From contig KV918783.1 of the NCBI GenBank assembly GCA_002049455.2, forward strand, positions 124,001 to 188,000: DNA of 64,000 nucleotides, read 5' to 3'. This stretch comes from Porphyra umbilicalis (lineage: Eukaryota; Rhodophyta; Bangiophyceae; Bangiales; Bangiaceae). A model generated the notes under the pieces. The model was not told the origin of the DNA. It searched no databases and saw only the letters and a list, made by a program, of their open reading frames with translations. Both the position numbers and the translations under genes were made by a program. This document shows, one piece after another, positions 21,342 to 32,930 of the stretch. The first letter of the stretch is position 1, and each line of letters opens with the position of its first letter.

Positions 21342-23385
21342 TAATAGATTAAGCACAGGGCAATGTAAAGTATAAGGATTATTTCCATTCATGTGATTAC
21401 CCGCTTTGACAACATCAGAATGCAGGCAATCTTGGGAGCGGTCTCCTGGCCGGCGATCTGATAGGGAAAAATCGTTGTACTTCGTGACTAGCTTGTTTTA
21501 CTCTCGACAGTTTCGGACTCAGTCTGAACGGCGCGTGCACGGCGTGCACAGACGCATGGTAGCTATGGTGCGCGTCCCAAAAGTGAGACATGCGCGTTTT
21601 CTGAAAGACTGTCACATCACTGCACGGGGGCAGGTGGGGTGGGGTACGAGAAAATTCTCGACTGGCCTCCATGGAAAGAGCCTCTCCCGACGCGTTTTCG
21701 GCTGACAACTCCTTAGTACCCGCCTGTGGGCACCGTTCTGTGGACCGCTCAAATGGCCCCGATCTTGGAACCAGTCCTCTTTAGGTTCTTGGGGTAACAG
21801 GTTTGAAGCGGCAAAGCTCATGTGCTATCTGGAGCTTCGATGAGGGGTGTCCCACATCGTAACTTTTTCACAAGGGGCTACATGGCGGTCTTTTTCTCGT
21901 TTTATTGGTAAGGTGGAGCCCTTTTCTTCGTGCACAAATGGTCAGCACATGCCTGGACTAAAGGTCTATTTCATGCATTTAGGCGCTTGAGGAAAGAGGT
22001 TTTTCTGCTGTTTTAGACCATGAGAAGTATACAGAACTAGTCTCCGTCGAATGGGTACTCAAGGAAAAAAGACTAGGCGCTCAAAGGATGTTGCAGCGCT
22101 GAGATACACCTCGGTGTTTCTCTGTCCCTCCAGAATCGCGCCGTTTTCTTCGTCTCTGCCGAACCGGGACTAGCACTGACCAATTTCTGATGCAAGACAC
22201 GTATTGATCTGATCTGGCATCCCATGGAAATGAACTTTCTCTCGACCGGCTACGAGCATCACCTGCCCCCCACCACCACCGCCCATGTCGACCAACGGCC
22301 ACAAATGTCGTCCAGACTTCCCCGCAGCACCGATGACACGCATTTTGTTGCCTATCCACGTCGAGTTATTGCCTGCAGCGTCATCAGCGGGCCATTTATT
22401 CCACAAAATGGCGATCAACACAACGACGGGATGCAAGGAAATGCATCTATTTATCAAGACTATTGTCGTAGCCGCCTGAATGTGCGTCATAAAAAAGCTG
22501 ATGAAGAAGGCTCCAGGATGCGCCCATCCGGAGCGTCAACGCTAGTTCCATTGCCGAGTTCTGTGCGCGCCAATATGAGTCGCGCTCATGCGCCTTAATG
22601 CGTCGAATCGACCTTTAGTATCCGTGTATTTTTGATGAAGACGCGAGATCGTCACCGGCCAAAGTTGCAATGAATGACACTTCCCCCTTTGACACGTCAG
22701 ACGGTACTGCCTCTGTTAAAACTATCAGGGACCGTTCTGGAAGCACAGTGGAACCGAGTGGGTCACATTACAGTATCGGACCGTTGCAGAGGGCCAGTGG
22801 GCCAAGAAATACAGAAAAGACCGCGATGTCTCATTTTTGGGTCACGCACCACGAGGGAGCTCGCAGGTCGAATCAAGCCTAATAGTTTAGAACCAATTAA
22901 GCCGATCGAGAAATCCTGCAGAGCAAGAAGTCACGAGATGAAACAGGCTCATCCAAATCTTCCAGCAAAAGCTACGGACGGAGGGCCTAAAATGTTCTAA
23001 GCAGAAAACAAGACAGTTGAAGAATATGCCTGTCGGCGGGGCAGGCCTAAAATGCGTTCTAAACACGCTTGACGCGTGTTCGTCGTAGCACAACCCGGTG
23101 GCCACGGGCCCGAAGAGCGAAGTATCCCACCGCTGCCGTCCCAAGAACGTGCCCCCTATAGGATCACCCGATCCGGGAAGAGGGGCCTTTAAAAGTACAA
23201 GACAAAAGGCACGGTTTACTTGCCGGCGACGACGGCGCTTCTCACCGTCGTCGCCCTTCGTCGTAAAAAGGCGCAAACCGTTGCGCGGGCCCAATTCCCC
23301 TAATTCGAATTGGCCCGCGCCGCCGACCAACCACTACTACCAATTCCCTTACAAGACAAGTCCCCCAATGCGGTCAGTAGAGACG
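21342..23385. other. No recognisable gene; contains a dispersed direct repeat
   Basis: Only short frames occur. The main structure is the ~0.66-kb repeat at 21958-22616 that recurs at 37636-38302. Around 23040-23380 the DNA turns GC-rich and leads into the hypothetical protein region. Confidence 0.45.
21958..22616 (+). repeat. Dispersed ~0.66-kb repeat, copy 1
   Basis: This segment, starting CTAAAGGTCTATTTCATGC, aligns over its full length with 37636-38302 in the same orientation at roughly 85% by eye. Indels break every long frame in one copy or the other, and no protein family is recognisable on either strand. It is probably a remnant of a transposon whose ends I could not define. Confidence 0.65.
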
Positions 23386-24801
23386 ATGGGGAATCTGGGC
23401 CGCTCGCCCCGCCCTGACGTGGTGGCCGGTGGGGCGGCCACGTGGGGCGTCGGCCGCCCCCCACAACCGCCGCCCTCGGGCGGGCCCGAGGCAGCGGGTG
23501 CGTGGCGCGCGCGCCCACTCCTCCCGTCCCGCACCCGGGGCCCGCGAGTGGACCATGTTGCCCGCGGATTCCGCGACCCCGAGCGGCGCGGGTGACGCGC
23601 TCGTGCGCCGGCAGCGCCACCTCCCGCCGGGTGGTGCTACATCACCTCCTCCCCAGCGGCCGCCGTCCGCATCAGCAGATGGCGCGTCTCCCCGCCCGGG
23701 CGGTCGCGATCCCGGCAACTCCGCCCCGGGCTGCCGGGCGTACCGCCTCGACGGCAATGCCGGGAGCATCGGGAGCGGTGACCACGGCAGCTGCCCCGTG
23801 GCGCGGCGGCGGCTGCCTTGGCGGCGTTCCGGTGGGTCCTGGACAAGTCGGGGCGGCGCTTCCGCGTCTCGGATGCGGCGCCGCCGCCCCCATTGGGGAC
23901 CCCGTCACTGCCGCCGGGCTCGTGGGGCGGCCTGCCGGCGGCGCCCCTGCCGGGGTTCCACCAGCGGCACTTGGCGGTTGAGACGGGCGCGGCGGCGGCA
24001 GCCCCGGCGGCTACCCCGGTGGCAGTGTCGGCGGCGGCGGCGGCGGCGGTTGCGAGGACGCCCCGCTCGTCGCTCCCGGCGCTCGCTGCGGAGTTGATGC
24101 GGCAGCACGGGTGAGCGCGGCGCCTGGACCGCGATCACCTGGTGTCGACCCCGCGCCCACGGCAGCCGACGCCGCCCGGCCTGCGGGACCCTGTCACCCC
24201 GTCACCGGTCCGCTTGTCGCCGCCGGTGTCGGCGGCTCCCGTGCCGATGGGCATGGCGCCCGAGGTCGCGGAGGCTTGTGGCCTCGATCCCGACGGCCCG
24301 TGGCCCACAGGACGGGCGGCCTGCGGCGGCGTCATGCCGGGGCCCAACGACGCCGCCGCCATTGAAGCCGCTTATACTCGTATTCTAGCTGTAGGCGCGG
24401 CGGCTGGGTTCCTCGAAGCGGGCGCCGCGCCCATCGGTCTCTCGTCCCTGGCCGGGTTCGACCGGGCGAAGGCGGCCGAGTACTTCCGTCGGCTGCTTCG
24501 AGTGTCCGAGGTGGCCGTGTTCTTTCCAGACCCGACGTTCGACATGATGGAGCTTGTCTATGTCGATGGCGCCGCCAGCTACACTTGGTGTACGACGTGG
24601 GGCGACCCCAACGTCGGGTTGGAGTACTGGGTGGGGCACGAGCCCCTCCTGTCTTCCGTTCTGGGTGCCAGGGACGACTGGGCCAACGGGCGGGACGCCC
24701 GCATGATGGCGCAGTTGGCGCCCGTGCTCCGTGCCGCGCACGGTGCGATGCGCCTCTCCTTGCGGGATGGTGCTGACCGGGCCTTCCTCCTGCAGGTGTG
24801 A
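23386..24801 (+). CDS. Hypothetical protein region, frame broken by TGA
   Basis: The best part is 24247-24801. From ATG 24247 it encodes a 184-residue acidic/hydrophobic protein, with a helical stretch around FDRAKAAEYFRRLLRVSE and a Trp/Tyr-rich stretch around SYTWCTTWGDPNVGLEYW, then a stop at 24799-24801. The same frame is open upstream from 23818, with a segment AFRWVLDKSGRRFRVSD and Pro/Ala-rich linkers, but is cut by TGA at 24112-24114. A further in-frame open stretch from ATG 23386 ends at TGA 23593-23595. I do not recognise the family. Either this is a gene with small introns or a decayed one; no in-frame GT-AG intron removes the TGA at 24112. The shift from low-complexity Arg/Pro text to balanced composition at 24247 supports that part as truly coding. 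Confidence 0.4.
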
Positions 24802-25320
24802 AGCGGGAGGTAGATAGGTGGATGCGTTGGTTTACTTGGATGGCGGTCTTGGGCCCACTAGGACTGCCTGATATACCCCAGGCGACCCTTCTGCCACTCG
24901 CAGAGAAGACCTCCTCTCAGTGCTCCCCCGGGCACTGCCACACCCCGCGTGTGCAGGGCCTGCGGCGCACCTCCCAATGTGGGGCATGCGCCTCCCCTGT
25001 TCTAAGCCGCCCACCGCCGCACAATCCAGTCACCACGCAAGGCAGAATCTCCCCGAGTACACCACATGAAGACGGGGTCTAACCTAGAGATACGCAAATG
25101 AAGTTCAAGCAAATACAAGACATACAACAATAGAATGCAAAGGAGTACACGAGCTTGAGTCACCATGAGCCCCCGTGTAAGTACAGGTCCAATGGAGTAC
25201 CCGAGCGGAGCTCAACACTCTCTCAGTTACATTCAACTTAATGTAAGTTCTTTGACAGGAGCAGTATCAAGACCGTCCCAAGCACTCTGCGCGATTTATT
25301 CTTCTTGATCGGTAACGATA
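24802..25320. other. Intergenic; nothing recognised
   Basis: No frame or repeat could be assigned. The sequence becomes AT-richer towards the MITE that starts at 25321. Confidence 0.4.
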
Positions 25321-25737
25321 TTGCTGATCCCCCAATTTTGTCCTCATCGCCAGAGAACGGGATTGAAACAGCAATGCAGGGACGTTTCTGATTGGCCAAT
25401 AGAATCGATAGCAGTGCATGTCGGGCCCATTCTGTACAGAATGGGCCCGTACGGCCCGCAAAGCACTCGTTTTTCTGAGGTTATCTGAGGACCTCGAAGA
25501 AAAGCTCGAATTCAAAGTGCTCTTGGCTACTGGACCCCGTGAGACGACTGAAAATGGAAAAAGTACTCAAGAAAACGGAGAATCTCGATTCTGCACGGAC
25601 CTGGCGGATGCAGAGCCAATGGCGCATTGTAGATTCGCACTCAGCTGCTGTTTGTTATTGTTATAGACCAATGTTTGGCCTGTTTTACCAATCAGTCCCA
25701 ATCTGGACCGATGGAGACAAAGTTGGGGGATCAGCAA
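25321..25737. mobile_element. TA-flanked MITE, 'TTGCTGATCC' family
   Basis: The 417-bp element has terminal inverted repeats TTGCTGATCCCCCAATTTTG and the complementary end (AAGTTGGGGGATCAGCAA), flanked by TA at 25319-25320 and 25738-25739. It contains a perfect hairpin around TGTACAGAATGGGCCCGTAC (about 25420-25455). TA duplication and end structure place it with Tc1/mariner-like MITEs. Related ends occur at 39388, 39454, 42937-43335 and in the 53.3-55.7 kb cluster. Confidence 0.85.
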
Positions 25738-25828
25738 TAGCGTGAAACCAAAAAATCAGCCGCTAGTGCAATAAACAAAAGCGACTCAGTCGACCACCGT
25801 TGACTCTGACAGCAACATGACATACCCC

Positions 25829-26733
25829 TGTAGGCCTACAGCTCTGTCGGGTCGAGTCGATTGTGGTGAAGTCGATTTCTTTGCTGTCCTCTGCGCGCAT
25901 CTGGAAGTCTCCAGCTTCGGGGAAGTGGGCCGGTCCGGTCCGAGTCGATTTGGTGCAAGTTGGATTTTGGTTGAATGTGGTATGGAGCTGCAATTCTGGA
26001 GCTGGAGGCCTTCACCTCCATGAGGTCGAGCCGATTGTCTGCTAAGTCGATAAGCCGCGTTTGCGCCCGCATTTTGACGGGCCGCCGATGCGCCGGATCG
26101 TCTCCGTCTGAGACGTGCCCTGGTGCGTTGTACTCTCCTCGACGTCTACTTCACGTCGATCGTGATATTGGTGATTTTGGCAAAGGTCGATTTTGCAGGT
26201 GTAACACCAGGGACCTGAGGATTGACTTGGGCAATTTCTTACCTGCGGAATTGGGCGAAAGATGTCACCTTGGTGGGGACGGGTTTTGGCCGTGACGTGG
26301 CGACCATGGCGCGGACTGTAGGGTGCTGGAGGGAGTGTCGAGGCAGCCCCCTAAGGCCGCGTAGGTAAGTTGGAGTTACCTCGGAGTGCCTGGCTATTTC
26401 CAAAAGTACTTATGCAGTTATTGGCTTGTTTCGTTGTGCCATTGGTATGCATTGATGTATGTGTGTGGTGTAATCACTTGTACTTATATATCGAGGGCAG
26501 CTGACTTCGGAGGTGAGCTCGGGGAGATTCTCGTGGGCTCTTCGAGGGACGTCTCGATTCGTGATGTGGTGAGGGCATGCACCCTGTAAGGGAGGGAGCA
26601 CTGCGCTGGCGGCGGGTGTCCCGTCAGGACGTGGCGAGAGAGGCACATAGAGAGGTTCAGAGCCTGCTGGCTTGGCGCCTCAGACTGCTCTCGAGTAAAA
26701 CATTGCATCCAGCCAATAACCGCTCACTTCACA
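25829..26733 (+). repeat. 5' LTR of the Copia element
   Basis: This 905-bp repeat is similar to 31880-32766. Landmarks shared with the 3' LTR are the palindromic start TGTAGGCCTACA, the motif GGGAGATTCTCGTGGGCTC (about 26520-26540 and 32554-32573), GGGAGGGAGCACTGCGCTGG and the end CGCTC...CTTCACA. By eye the copies differ at roughly one base in five, so insertion is old. Confidence 0.85.
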
Positions 26734-26744
26734 GGTTATGGGCC
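26734..26744 (+). other. Primer-binding site, anticodon half of initiator Met-tRNA
   Basis: GGTTATGGGCC directly follows the LTR end. It is complementary to the anticodon arm of eukaryotic initiator tRNA-Met (sense GGGCCCATAACC), the internal half-tRNA primer known for copia-type elements, rather than to the tRNA 3' end. Confidence 0.75.
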
Positions 26745-29700
26745 GAGCTGTTGCTGGTGGTCATCGACATCTTCCCTGCCGTCGCTGGTCGGACGACGTT
26801 GCTCGGGTCGCGATGTGTTCCGGCGTCGCGCGGGCGGATACCGCTGTCGACGTAGTCAGTGCGGCGCCTTGCTGCGCCGCAGTCGTCAACATGTCAGACC
26901 ACGGGCGCTTTGGCGGCCCCCTGTTCGCGCAGCTGGACGAAGACTACAAGGTGTGGGCAGCGTACCAGCGTGGGCAGCACAAGAAGGAGAAGCTCTGGGC
27001 GGCGGTCGTGACGGACCGACCGGCATCTTCCTCCGACGACAAGAAGTCCGACCCGGTGGTCGACGCGTGGGACGCCATGAACGAGGCGGCGCTGGCGACC
27101 ATCCAGATGTCGGTCAAGCCCGTGCACCTCAACACGGTCACGTCGGTGGACACGGCCAAGGAGGCGTGGGACGCGCTCCAGGTCATGATGGAGTCGCGTG
27201 ACAACGCGCAGCTACTGCGACTCATGGACGAGCTAAGAAGCCTGAAGAAGGGCGGCCGCGACAACATAATCTAGTGTGCGTCGCGCGCTGAGATGATCCG
27301 GGCCGAGCTGGCCATGCTCGGCAACCCGGTGGACGACAACACGCTTGCGCTGCGTGTCTTTGCAGTGCTCCCGGCCGAGTACGGTATGCTCAGGAAGGTC
27401 TTGGAGAACAAGGACACCAAGCTCGTCATGTCGAACGTGACGGGTAATCTGCTCCAAGTCGAGCATCGGAGCATTTCTGTCGGCGCTTCCAAGCCATCTG
27501 GCAGTGTCAAGTCACAAGCGTTTGCGGCAGCGGCGCCTAAGAAGCTGTTTGACAAGAAGTGGATCGTGTGCTTTTATTACAACAAGAAGGGGCACATGCA
27601 GCGCGACTGCTACAAGAAGAAGGCGGAAGAGGCCAAGGGCAAGGGCAAGCCCGGCATTGGTGGTCATGAAGGCGTCCACGGCGGCGGGCCCCACGCGGGT
27701 GCCACTCTGGCCTACACTGCTTCTACTGGGAATGCCTGGAGCAGCAAGGCTCATGGGAGCACCCTGGGTTCATCAACTTGGGTGCTCGACTCTGGCGCAA
27801 CTAACCACATGGCCGCTGGGAATAAGGGCTTCACCGTACGGACGGCGGGAAGCGCGGCTGAGGTCACTTCGGCAAACGGCGATAAGGTGCCCATCAAGGG
27901 GCACGGCCACGTCTCCATGGACGTTGGTAAAGGAATCACCAAGACGCGCATGGTGCTCGGGGAGGCCATGCTGGTTCCAAACCTGACCAGTAACCTGCTA
28001 TCGGTTCGAGCGGTCGACCGCAATCGAGGTGCGGTGGTGTTCGTCAACAACGCCTGTTAAATCCTCAGCGACGGGGATTCTGTTCGCTTGAGCGGGGTGC
28101 TCGATACGGCTTCGGTGGTCGGCAAGGTGAACGACCTGGAGCAGTATGTGCTCATGGTGACGCCACTCCAGGCGTCGGCTAACGCGGCATCCACGCGAAT
28201 ATCTGGGGAGGCGGAGCTGTGGCACCGTCGGTTCAGCCACATGGGGTTAGAGAACCTCCAGCGGGCGGCCACAATGGCCGACGGCATGCCGTCGTCAGTG
28301 GCAGACGCCAAGCGCGTCATTGCTACTGTGTGTGTGCCGTGTGTGGACGGCAAGATGGTTCAGTCGCCGAGCCCCTGCTCGTCGACAGCGACGACCAAGT
28401 GCGAACTGGTGCACACCGACATTGGTGGCGCACCCAATGAGTCTTTGAATGGTTCCATCTACTTCATGACGGCGCTGAAGGACTCCACGGGGTTCATCAC
28501 GGCTTCTCCTATCACGACAAAAGGTATGGCCCCGGACGTGCTCGAGACGCGTATCAAGCAGCTTGAGACGCTGACGGGGGTCAAGGTCAAGCGTGTCCGT
28601 CATGAGGATGCCAAGGAGTACGTCACCAACGACCTCAATGTGTGGTACGAGGACACGGGCATTACGTCGGTGATGACGGCGCCGCACAGGTCACAGCAGA
28701 ACGGCAAAGAAGAGCGAGTGAACCACACGCTTATGTAGCGCGTGCGTGCTGCTCTGAGCGATGCCGGAGCGGCTGAGGAGCTTTGTGCTGAGGTGCTAGC
28801 CTCCATTGTACATGTCCTGAACCGGTCCCCCAAGGAGGGCCTGAATGTGACGCCGCTGGAGGCCCTAACGGGTCGCCGCCCCAACGTCATGGGATTTCGC
28901 CTTTGAGGGAGCCGCGCGTGGGCACTCAAGCCCAAGAAGCAGCAGCGCAAACTGGAGCCAAGGACGGACGTCGGACGCTTTGTCGACTACACGGTCGGTG
29001 GCAAGACCTACCGCGTCCTCGAGGACAAGACGACCCAAGTCTTTGATCGTCGAGACGTGCTGATGGAGGAGAAACCGGCTATGGTCGAGGCGTCGGCAGT
29101 CGGCTCAAGCGCTGGTCCCCGGCTGACTGTGGAGTGTGACGGCGACAAGGATGAAACCACGGAAGGGGCAATGGACATGCTCCAAGCTGAATGCGGGCGA
29201 GAGGACGAGTACGCCCCGACGACACCTCTGACAGCGACGACGAAGTCGGTCCTCCCTCCCATGTCGAAGATGGCTAGGGGGACGTCTAGGATGGCCTCAA
29301 TGTCTCGCCACCGGCGGGCGGTCAAGGATCTTCCACCTATGACTGCGCCGTACCTGGGCCTTGTCGCTCCAAGCGAAAGCCAGCTCCCAAGGTCACATGG
29401 TGGGAGGAGGAACCCAAGGGGTACTTGGCAAGCGGAATCAAGATTGCGACTGAGTCGGGATGCGACCTGCACGAGCCACCGGTAACAGAGAAGGGGGCGC
29501 GTGCTCGTCCTGATTGGACGCGGTGGAAGCAAGCCATCAAGAAGGAGGTGGCAGCGCACAGGGAAGGCTGGCACCTGGTCCAAGATTAAGTTGAATGACA
29601 AGAAGCGCAAGGCCGTCACGACGCAATTCGTGCTCGACATCAAGCACGACGCGGAGGGCAATATGACGCGCTACAAGGCCCGACTCGTGGCCCAAGGATT

Positions 29701-29947
29701 CAACCAAGTGCCGGGGCGGGACTTGGATGAGACATGGGCGCCTGTGCTCAACCCGGCTACGACACGGTCTCTCTTTGCCGTAGCTGCATCCACGGAGTGG
29801 GAGGTTCACCATGCGGATATCAATACAGCCTTTCTCAACGCCAAGAGTGACAAAGAGATGTACATCAAACTCCCCGACGGCGTCCATCCGAAGGGGCTGG
29901 AAGAGATGTGTCGACTAAATCTGGCACTCTACGGGACAAATCAGGCG

Positions 29948-31480
29948 AGGCGGCTGCGGGCCCCTGCCAACGGCGCCGCGGCGGCCGACGGGGGCGGCGA
30001 CTCGGCGGTGGCGACTCGCCGCCGCTGCCTCGGCGCGGACGGCCACCGTCGGGCAACGGCGGGGCGCCGGCGGCGGTGGCCGGTGCCAAGGTGGCGGGCT
30101 GCACCAACGGCGCGGTGGCGGCGGGGAGCGCCGCCCCAACACGTCTTCCTGGTATGGTTGGTCGCTTGTCAGTCATCAGGGCTGTTAACATGAGCCCTTA
30201 CGTTATCTCGTATAAGAGCTGTCTTCCCCTGGCATAAGATCGGGGTCCGGAACGCTCTGTTACGCTTATCGTTATCCGTCGCACGTATGCAAGTGCACTT
30301 GAGAAGAATAAATGCAAAACAAGTTCGTAATGTACTTGTTCCATGTATTCGACCATTTCTTTGGTTGCGGCTTCAATTGCGTGCCACGCCGAATCTGGCG
30401 GCGCTTGGGCACCTCGCCCCACCGCGCGAGCCTCTCGTTGCTGCTTTGTTGTGGCCCCGATGCACCTTCCCCTCTCTCTCTCTCGCCCCCCCCCCCCCGC
30501 TCGCCTGGGCGCCCCACTCTCCAACCCAACGGTGCTGTCACGACGCGGACATGGCTTCCAAGCAGGCGTCAGGCGGCGATCACCGCGTGCCGATGACTGC
30601 CCGCGAGCGACTGGGTGCCGGTCGCCCGCCCTAACAGCCACGCCTCCTACGACCCGGAGCTCCCCCCCCCCCCCCCCCCCCCCCTGTGTGATGGTGCGGA
30701 CGTTGACACGGGCCTCCCTCCGCGCAGCGGAGAGTAGCTGCGGCGGCGAGGCGCGGCGGTGGCAAGGGCGGCGCGTTGGTCGGGGGTGGGGGGGGGTGCG
30801 CGTGTTGCGCGGGCGGCGGCGCGCCGGTCGCCGCCGCGCCGGTGGCCGCCGCGCCACGCCGGCGGCACCACTGCGGCGCGGCCGCGCGCGGCGTGCTGCT
30901 GCCGCTGCCGCCGCCGCCGCCGTCGCCGTGGCGTGACAAACGCGGCGGCGGCGGCACGCGTGGCGTGGCGGCACGCGCGGCGCGTCGGCGGCGGCGTGAT
31001 GCTCTGGGAAGAAGTAATTCCTGCTAGCACCTGCATATTTCTTGAGTAAGTTGCACGATCTGCACCAACGTGCTCAGGAGATCACGTGTTGTTGTTGCCA
31101 TCCGTCACAGAAAATGGTGTACTTCTGAGAAGTGTCTTCTGCTGTTATTGCGTCCTAAGTTAACAGCTTAATGTTTTATTCTGCTCAAATGGCCTTTCAC
31201 GATATCAAGCATCTACACAGCATTATGTTTACAGCTCTTTTGATTGGCAAGAAAATTGGATCAACAAGTTTGCATCCGCCAAATAAACCTGAAACATAGG
31301 CCCAAAATCAGCGGTAAATAGTTTGCGCAGATTTTGCCAGAAACCGGCACGGCCGGATGCTTATCCGCCGCTGAAATGCTCCCGTGGTGTCACGATCTGC
31401 GACACATGTAGCCTCCCTGCGCGACTCTCTGGCGACACTTTGTCGTATTGCGTCGCCATCGTGTCGCCCATGAGGAACCA
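29948..31480. mobile_element. Insertion of unknown type inside Copia RT
   Basis: About 1.5 kb separates two consecutive RT blocks. The left two thirds are very GC-rich with runs of C (10 near 30491 and 23 at 30662-30684). The right third (31030-31330) is AT-rich with no coding signal. The RT residues that should span the junction, including the YVDD region, are missing, so the event was an insertion plus deletion or a template switch. I found no terminal repeats or target duplication. Confidence 0.6.
30662..30684 (+). repeat. Poly(C) run, 23 bases
   Basis: A single uninterrupted C homopolymer lies inside the insertion in the Copia RT. Assembly or read errors in its length are likely. Confidence 0.9.
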
Positions 31481-31879
31481 AAGATTCACCTTGGGCACGA
31501 CCGCCGAGGATTGAGCAACCCGGGGCACACCGCAACGCTGCTCAAGGCGCTTCGGATTGAAAAGGCGACGCCAAACAAGACGCCGATGGCGTCGGGGGTC
31601 AAGCTCACCAGGACGGGGGGTGGCCTGCTGCCGGAGGGCAACCGTTACGCCAAGTTGATTCGCTCCCTCTTCTACCTCTCTACCACGACAAGACCAGACA
31701 TCGCTTTTGCCATGGGGATGCTGTCGCTCTTCATGTGCTGCCCTGAAGAGGACCACATGCGCGCGGCCAAGGGGGTTTTCCGCTTCCTGCGCGGGACGAC
31801 GCGCCTGGGGGAGGTCTACGGCGGCAGCGAGCCGCTGGAAGGGTCTTTCCATGGATTTTGGCCGATATTGGCCCGGAGC

Positions 31880-32766
31880 TGTAGGCCTACAGCTCCGTTG
31901 GGTCGAGTCGATTTTGGTGAAGTCTATTTTTTTGCGGTCTTTGGCCCGCATCTGGACGTCTCGAGCTTCGGGCAATGTCGGCCGGTCGGGCCCGCATCGA
32001 TTTGGTGCGAGTTGTATTTGGCCGATTGTGGTTGGGTGTAGGCCTACAGCCCCGTCGGGTCGAGCCGATTTCCCGCGAAGTCGATGACCGGCGTTGACGC
32101 TCACACTTTGAAGGGCCGCCTATGCGCCGGGTTTTCTTCGTTCCAGCCGCGCCCGAGTGCACTGGACTCACCTCGACGTCTGCTTCACATCGATGGTGAT
32201 TTTGATGATGTCGGCGAAGGTTGATTTTGCAGGTGTAACACCTGAGACCTGGGGATCGTCTTGGGCATTTACATGACTTCAAACTCTCGCGGGAGTTGTC
32301 ACAAGGGTCGGGACGGGTTGTGGCCGCGCTGATGCATTCATGGCGCGGACTGTGAGGCGCTGCGGGGAGTGTTGAGGCAGCTTTCCAAGCCCACGAGGTA
32401 AGTCGGAGATACCGCGGACTGCCTGGCTATTTACAGGAGTACTCATGCCGTCATCGGCATATTTAGCTGTGCCATTGACATGCATTGCTTTATGCGGGTG
32501 GTGTAGCTCCTGGTACTTGTATTCCGAAGGCAGCTCACTTTGGAACTGAACTTGGGGAGATTCTCGTGGGCTCCTCCAGGGGCGCCGCGATTTGCGGGGT
32601 GGTGAGCGCATGTGCCCTCCAAGGGAGGGAGCACTGCGCTGGTGGGGGGTGCCCCGGCAGGTCGTGGCCAGAGAGGCACACGAAGGGGTTTAGAGCCTGC
32701 TGGCCTCGCGCTTCAGACCGCTCTCGAATAAAGCAACGCATCCAACGAACTACCGCTCCCTTCACA
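31880..32766 (+). repeat. 3' LTR of the Copia element
   Basis: This 887-bp repeat is homologous to the 5' LTR. The palindrome TGTAGGCCTACAGC occurs twice in it (31880 and about 32038), so part of the LTR start is duplicated in tandem. The upstream polypurine tract expected just before it is not evident, consistent with a deletion at the pol-LTR junction. Confidence 0.82.
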
Positions 32767-32840
32767 GATCTCTTGTCACGCCAATATGATACACGAGAGT
32801 CACGAGAAGAGCATGCAACAGGCACGTAACACGTACCCAA

Positions 32841-32917
32841 TGTGATGAGGTCAAAAACCAACTACGCCACAAGACCGGTGTGGCTGGTCCAGGGGAGTTG
32901 CTGAATCCAATTCAACA
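32841..32917 (-). repeat. 3' LTR (77 bp) of the miniature-LTR element
   Basis: Reads TG...CA on the minus strand and matches 35437-35512 at roughly 85-90%. The adjacent GGAGAAGGGGGAG polypurine tract touches its first base. Confidence 0.88.
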
Positions 32918-32930
32918 CTCCCCCCTTCTC
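32918..32930 (-). other. Polypurine tract of the miniature-LTR element
   Basis: On the minus strand GGAGAAGGGGGAG stands immediately before the 3' LTR start TGTTGAATT, the position used for plus-strand priming. Confidence 0.8.

Larger units (their letters stand above)
26891..31870 (+). pseudogene. Copia gag-pol polyprotein, broken
   Basis: From ATG 26891 one frame runs through a UBN2-type gag and a CCHC knuckle (about 27568-27610) in which the second Cys reads Tyr. It continues through the aspartic protease motif WVLDSGATNH (about 27779) and the GAG-pre-integrase region. The integrase core has HTDIGG (about 28412), then HEDAKEY and the NGKEER glutamate near 28700. It is interrupted by TAG 27272-27274, TAA 28058-28060, TAG 28736-28738 and TGA 28904-28906. 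The RT-domain entry moves to another frame between about 29330 and 29575 and back. RT fingers (YKARLVAQGF) and the catalytic-Asp strand (HADINTAFLN) are present, but the sequence breaks off after LALYGTNQA near 29947. It resumes at about 31480 with the C-terminal RT block (TRPDIAFAMGML) and stops before RNase H. The YVDD segment is absent. The element cannot produce its own enzymes. Confidence 0.88.
25829..32766 (+). mobile_element. Copia (Ty1-like) LTR retrotransposon, degenerate
   Basis: Two related ~0.9-kb sequences in direct orientation flank an internal region with gag, protease, integrase and reverse transcriptase in the Copia order. The LTRs begin TGTAGGCCTACAGC and end TTCACA. The primer site is 26734-26744. 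No matching target duplication is visible beside the chosen termini (ACCCC on the left, GATCT on the right), so the outer borders may be off by some bases or the element is rearranged. The end of pol, including most of RNase H, is missing: the coding similarity runs directly into the 3' LTR near 31860. Confidence 0.88.

Noticed and set aside
22081-22490. Minus-strand piggyBac-like or lectin-like protein in the 0.66-kb repeat
   Set aside because: The Gly-rich block is not conserved in frame in the second copy, and substitutions show no coding bias on either strand.
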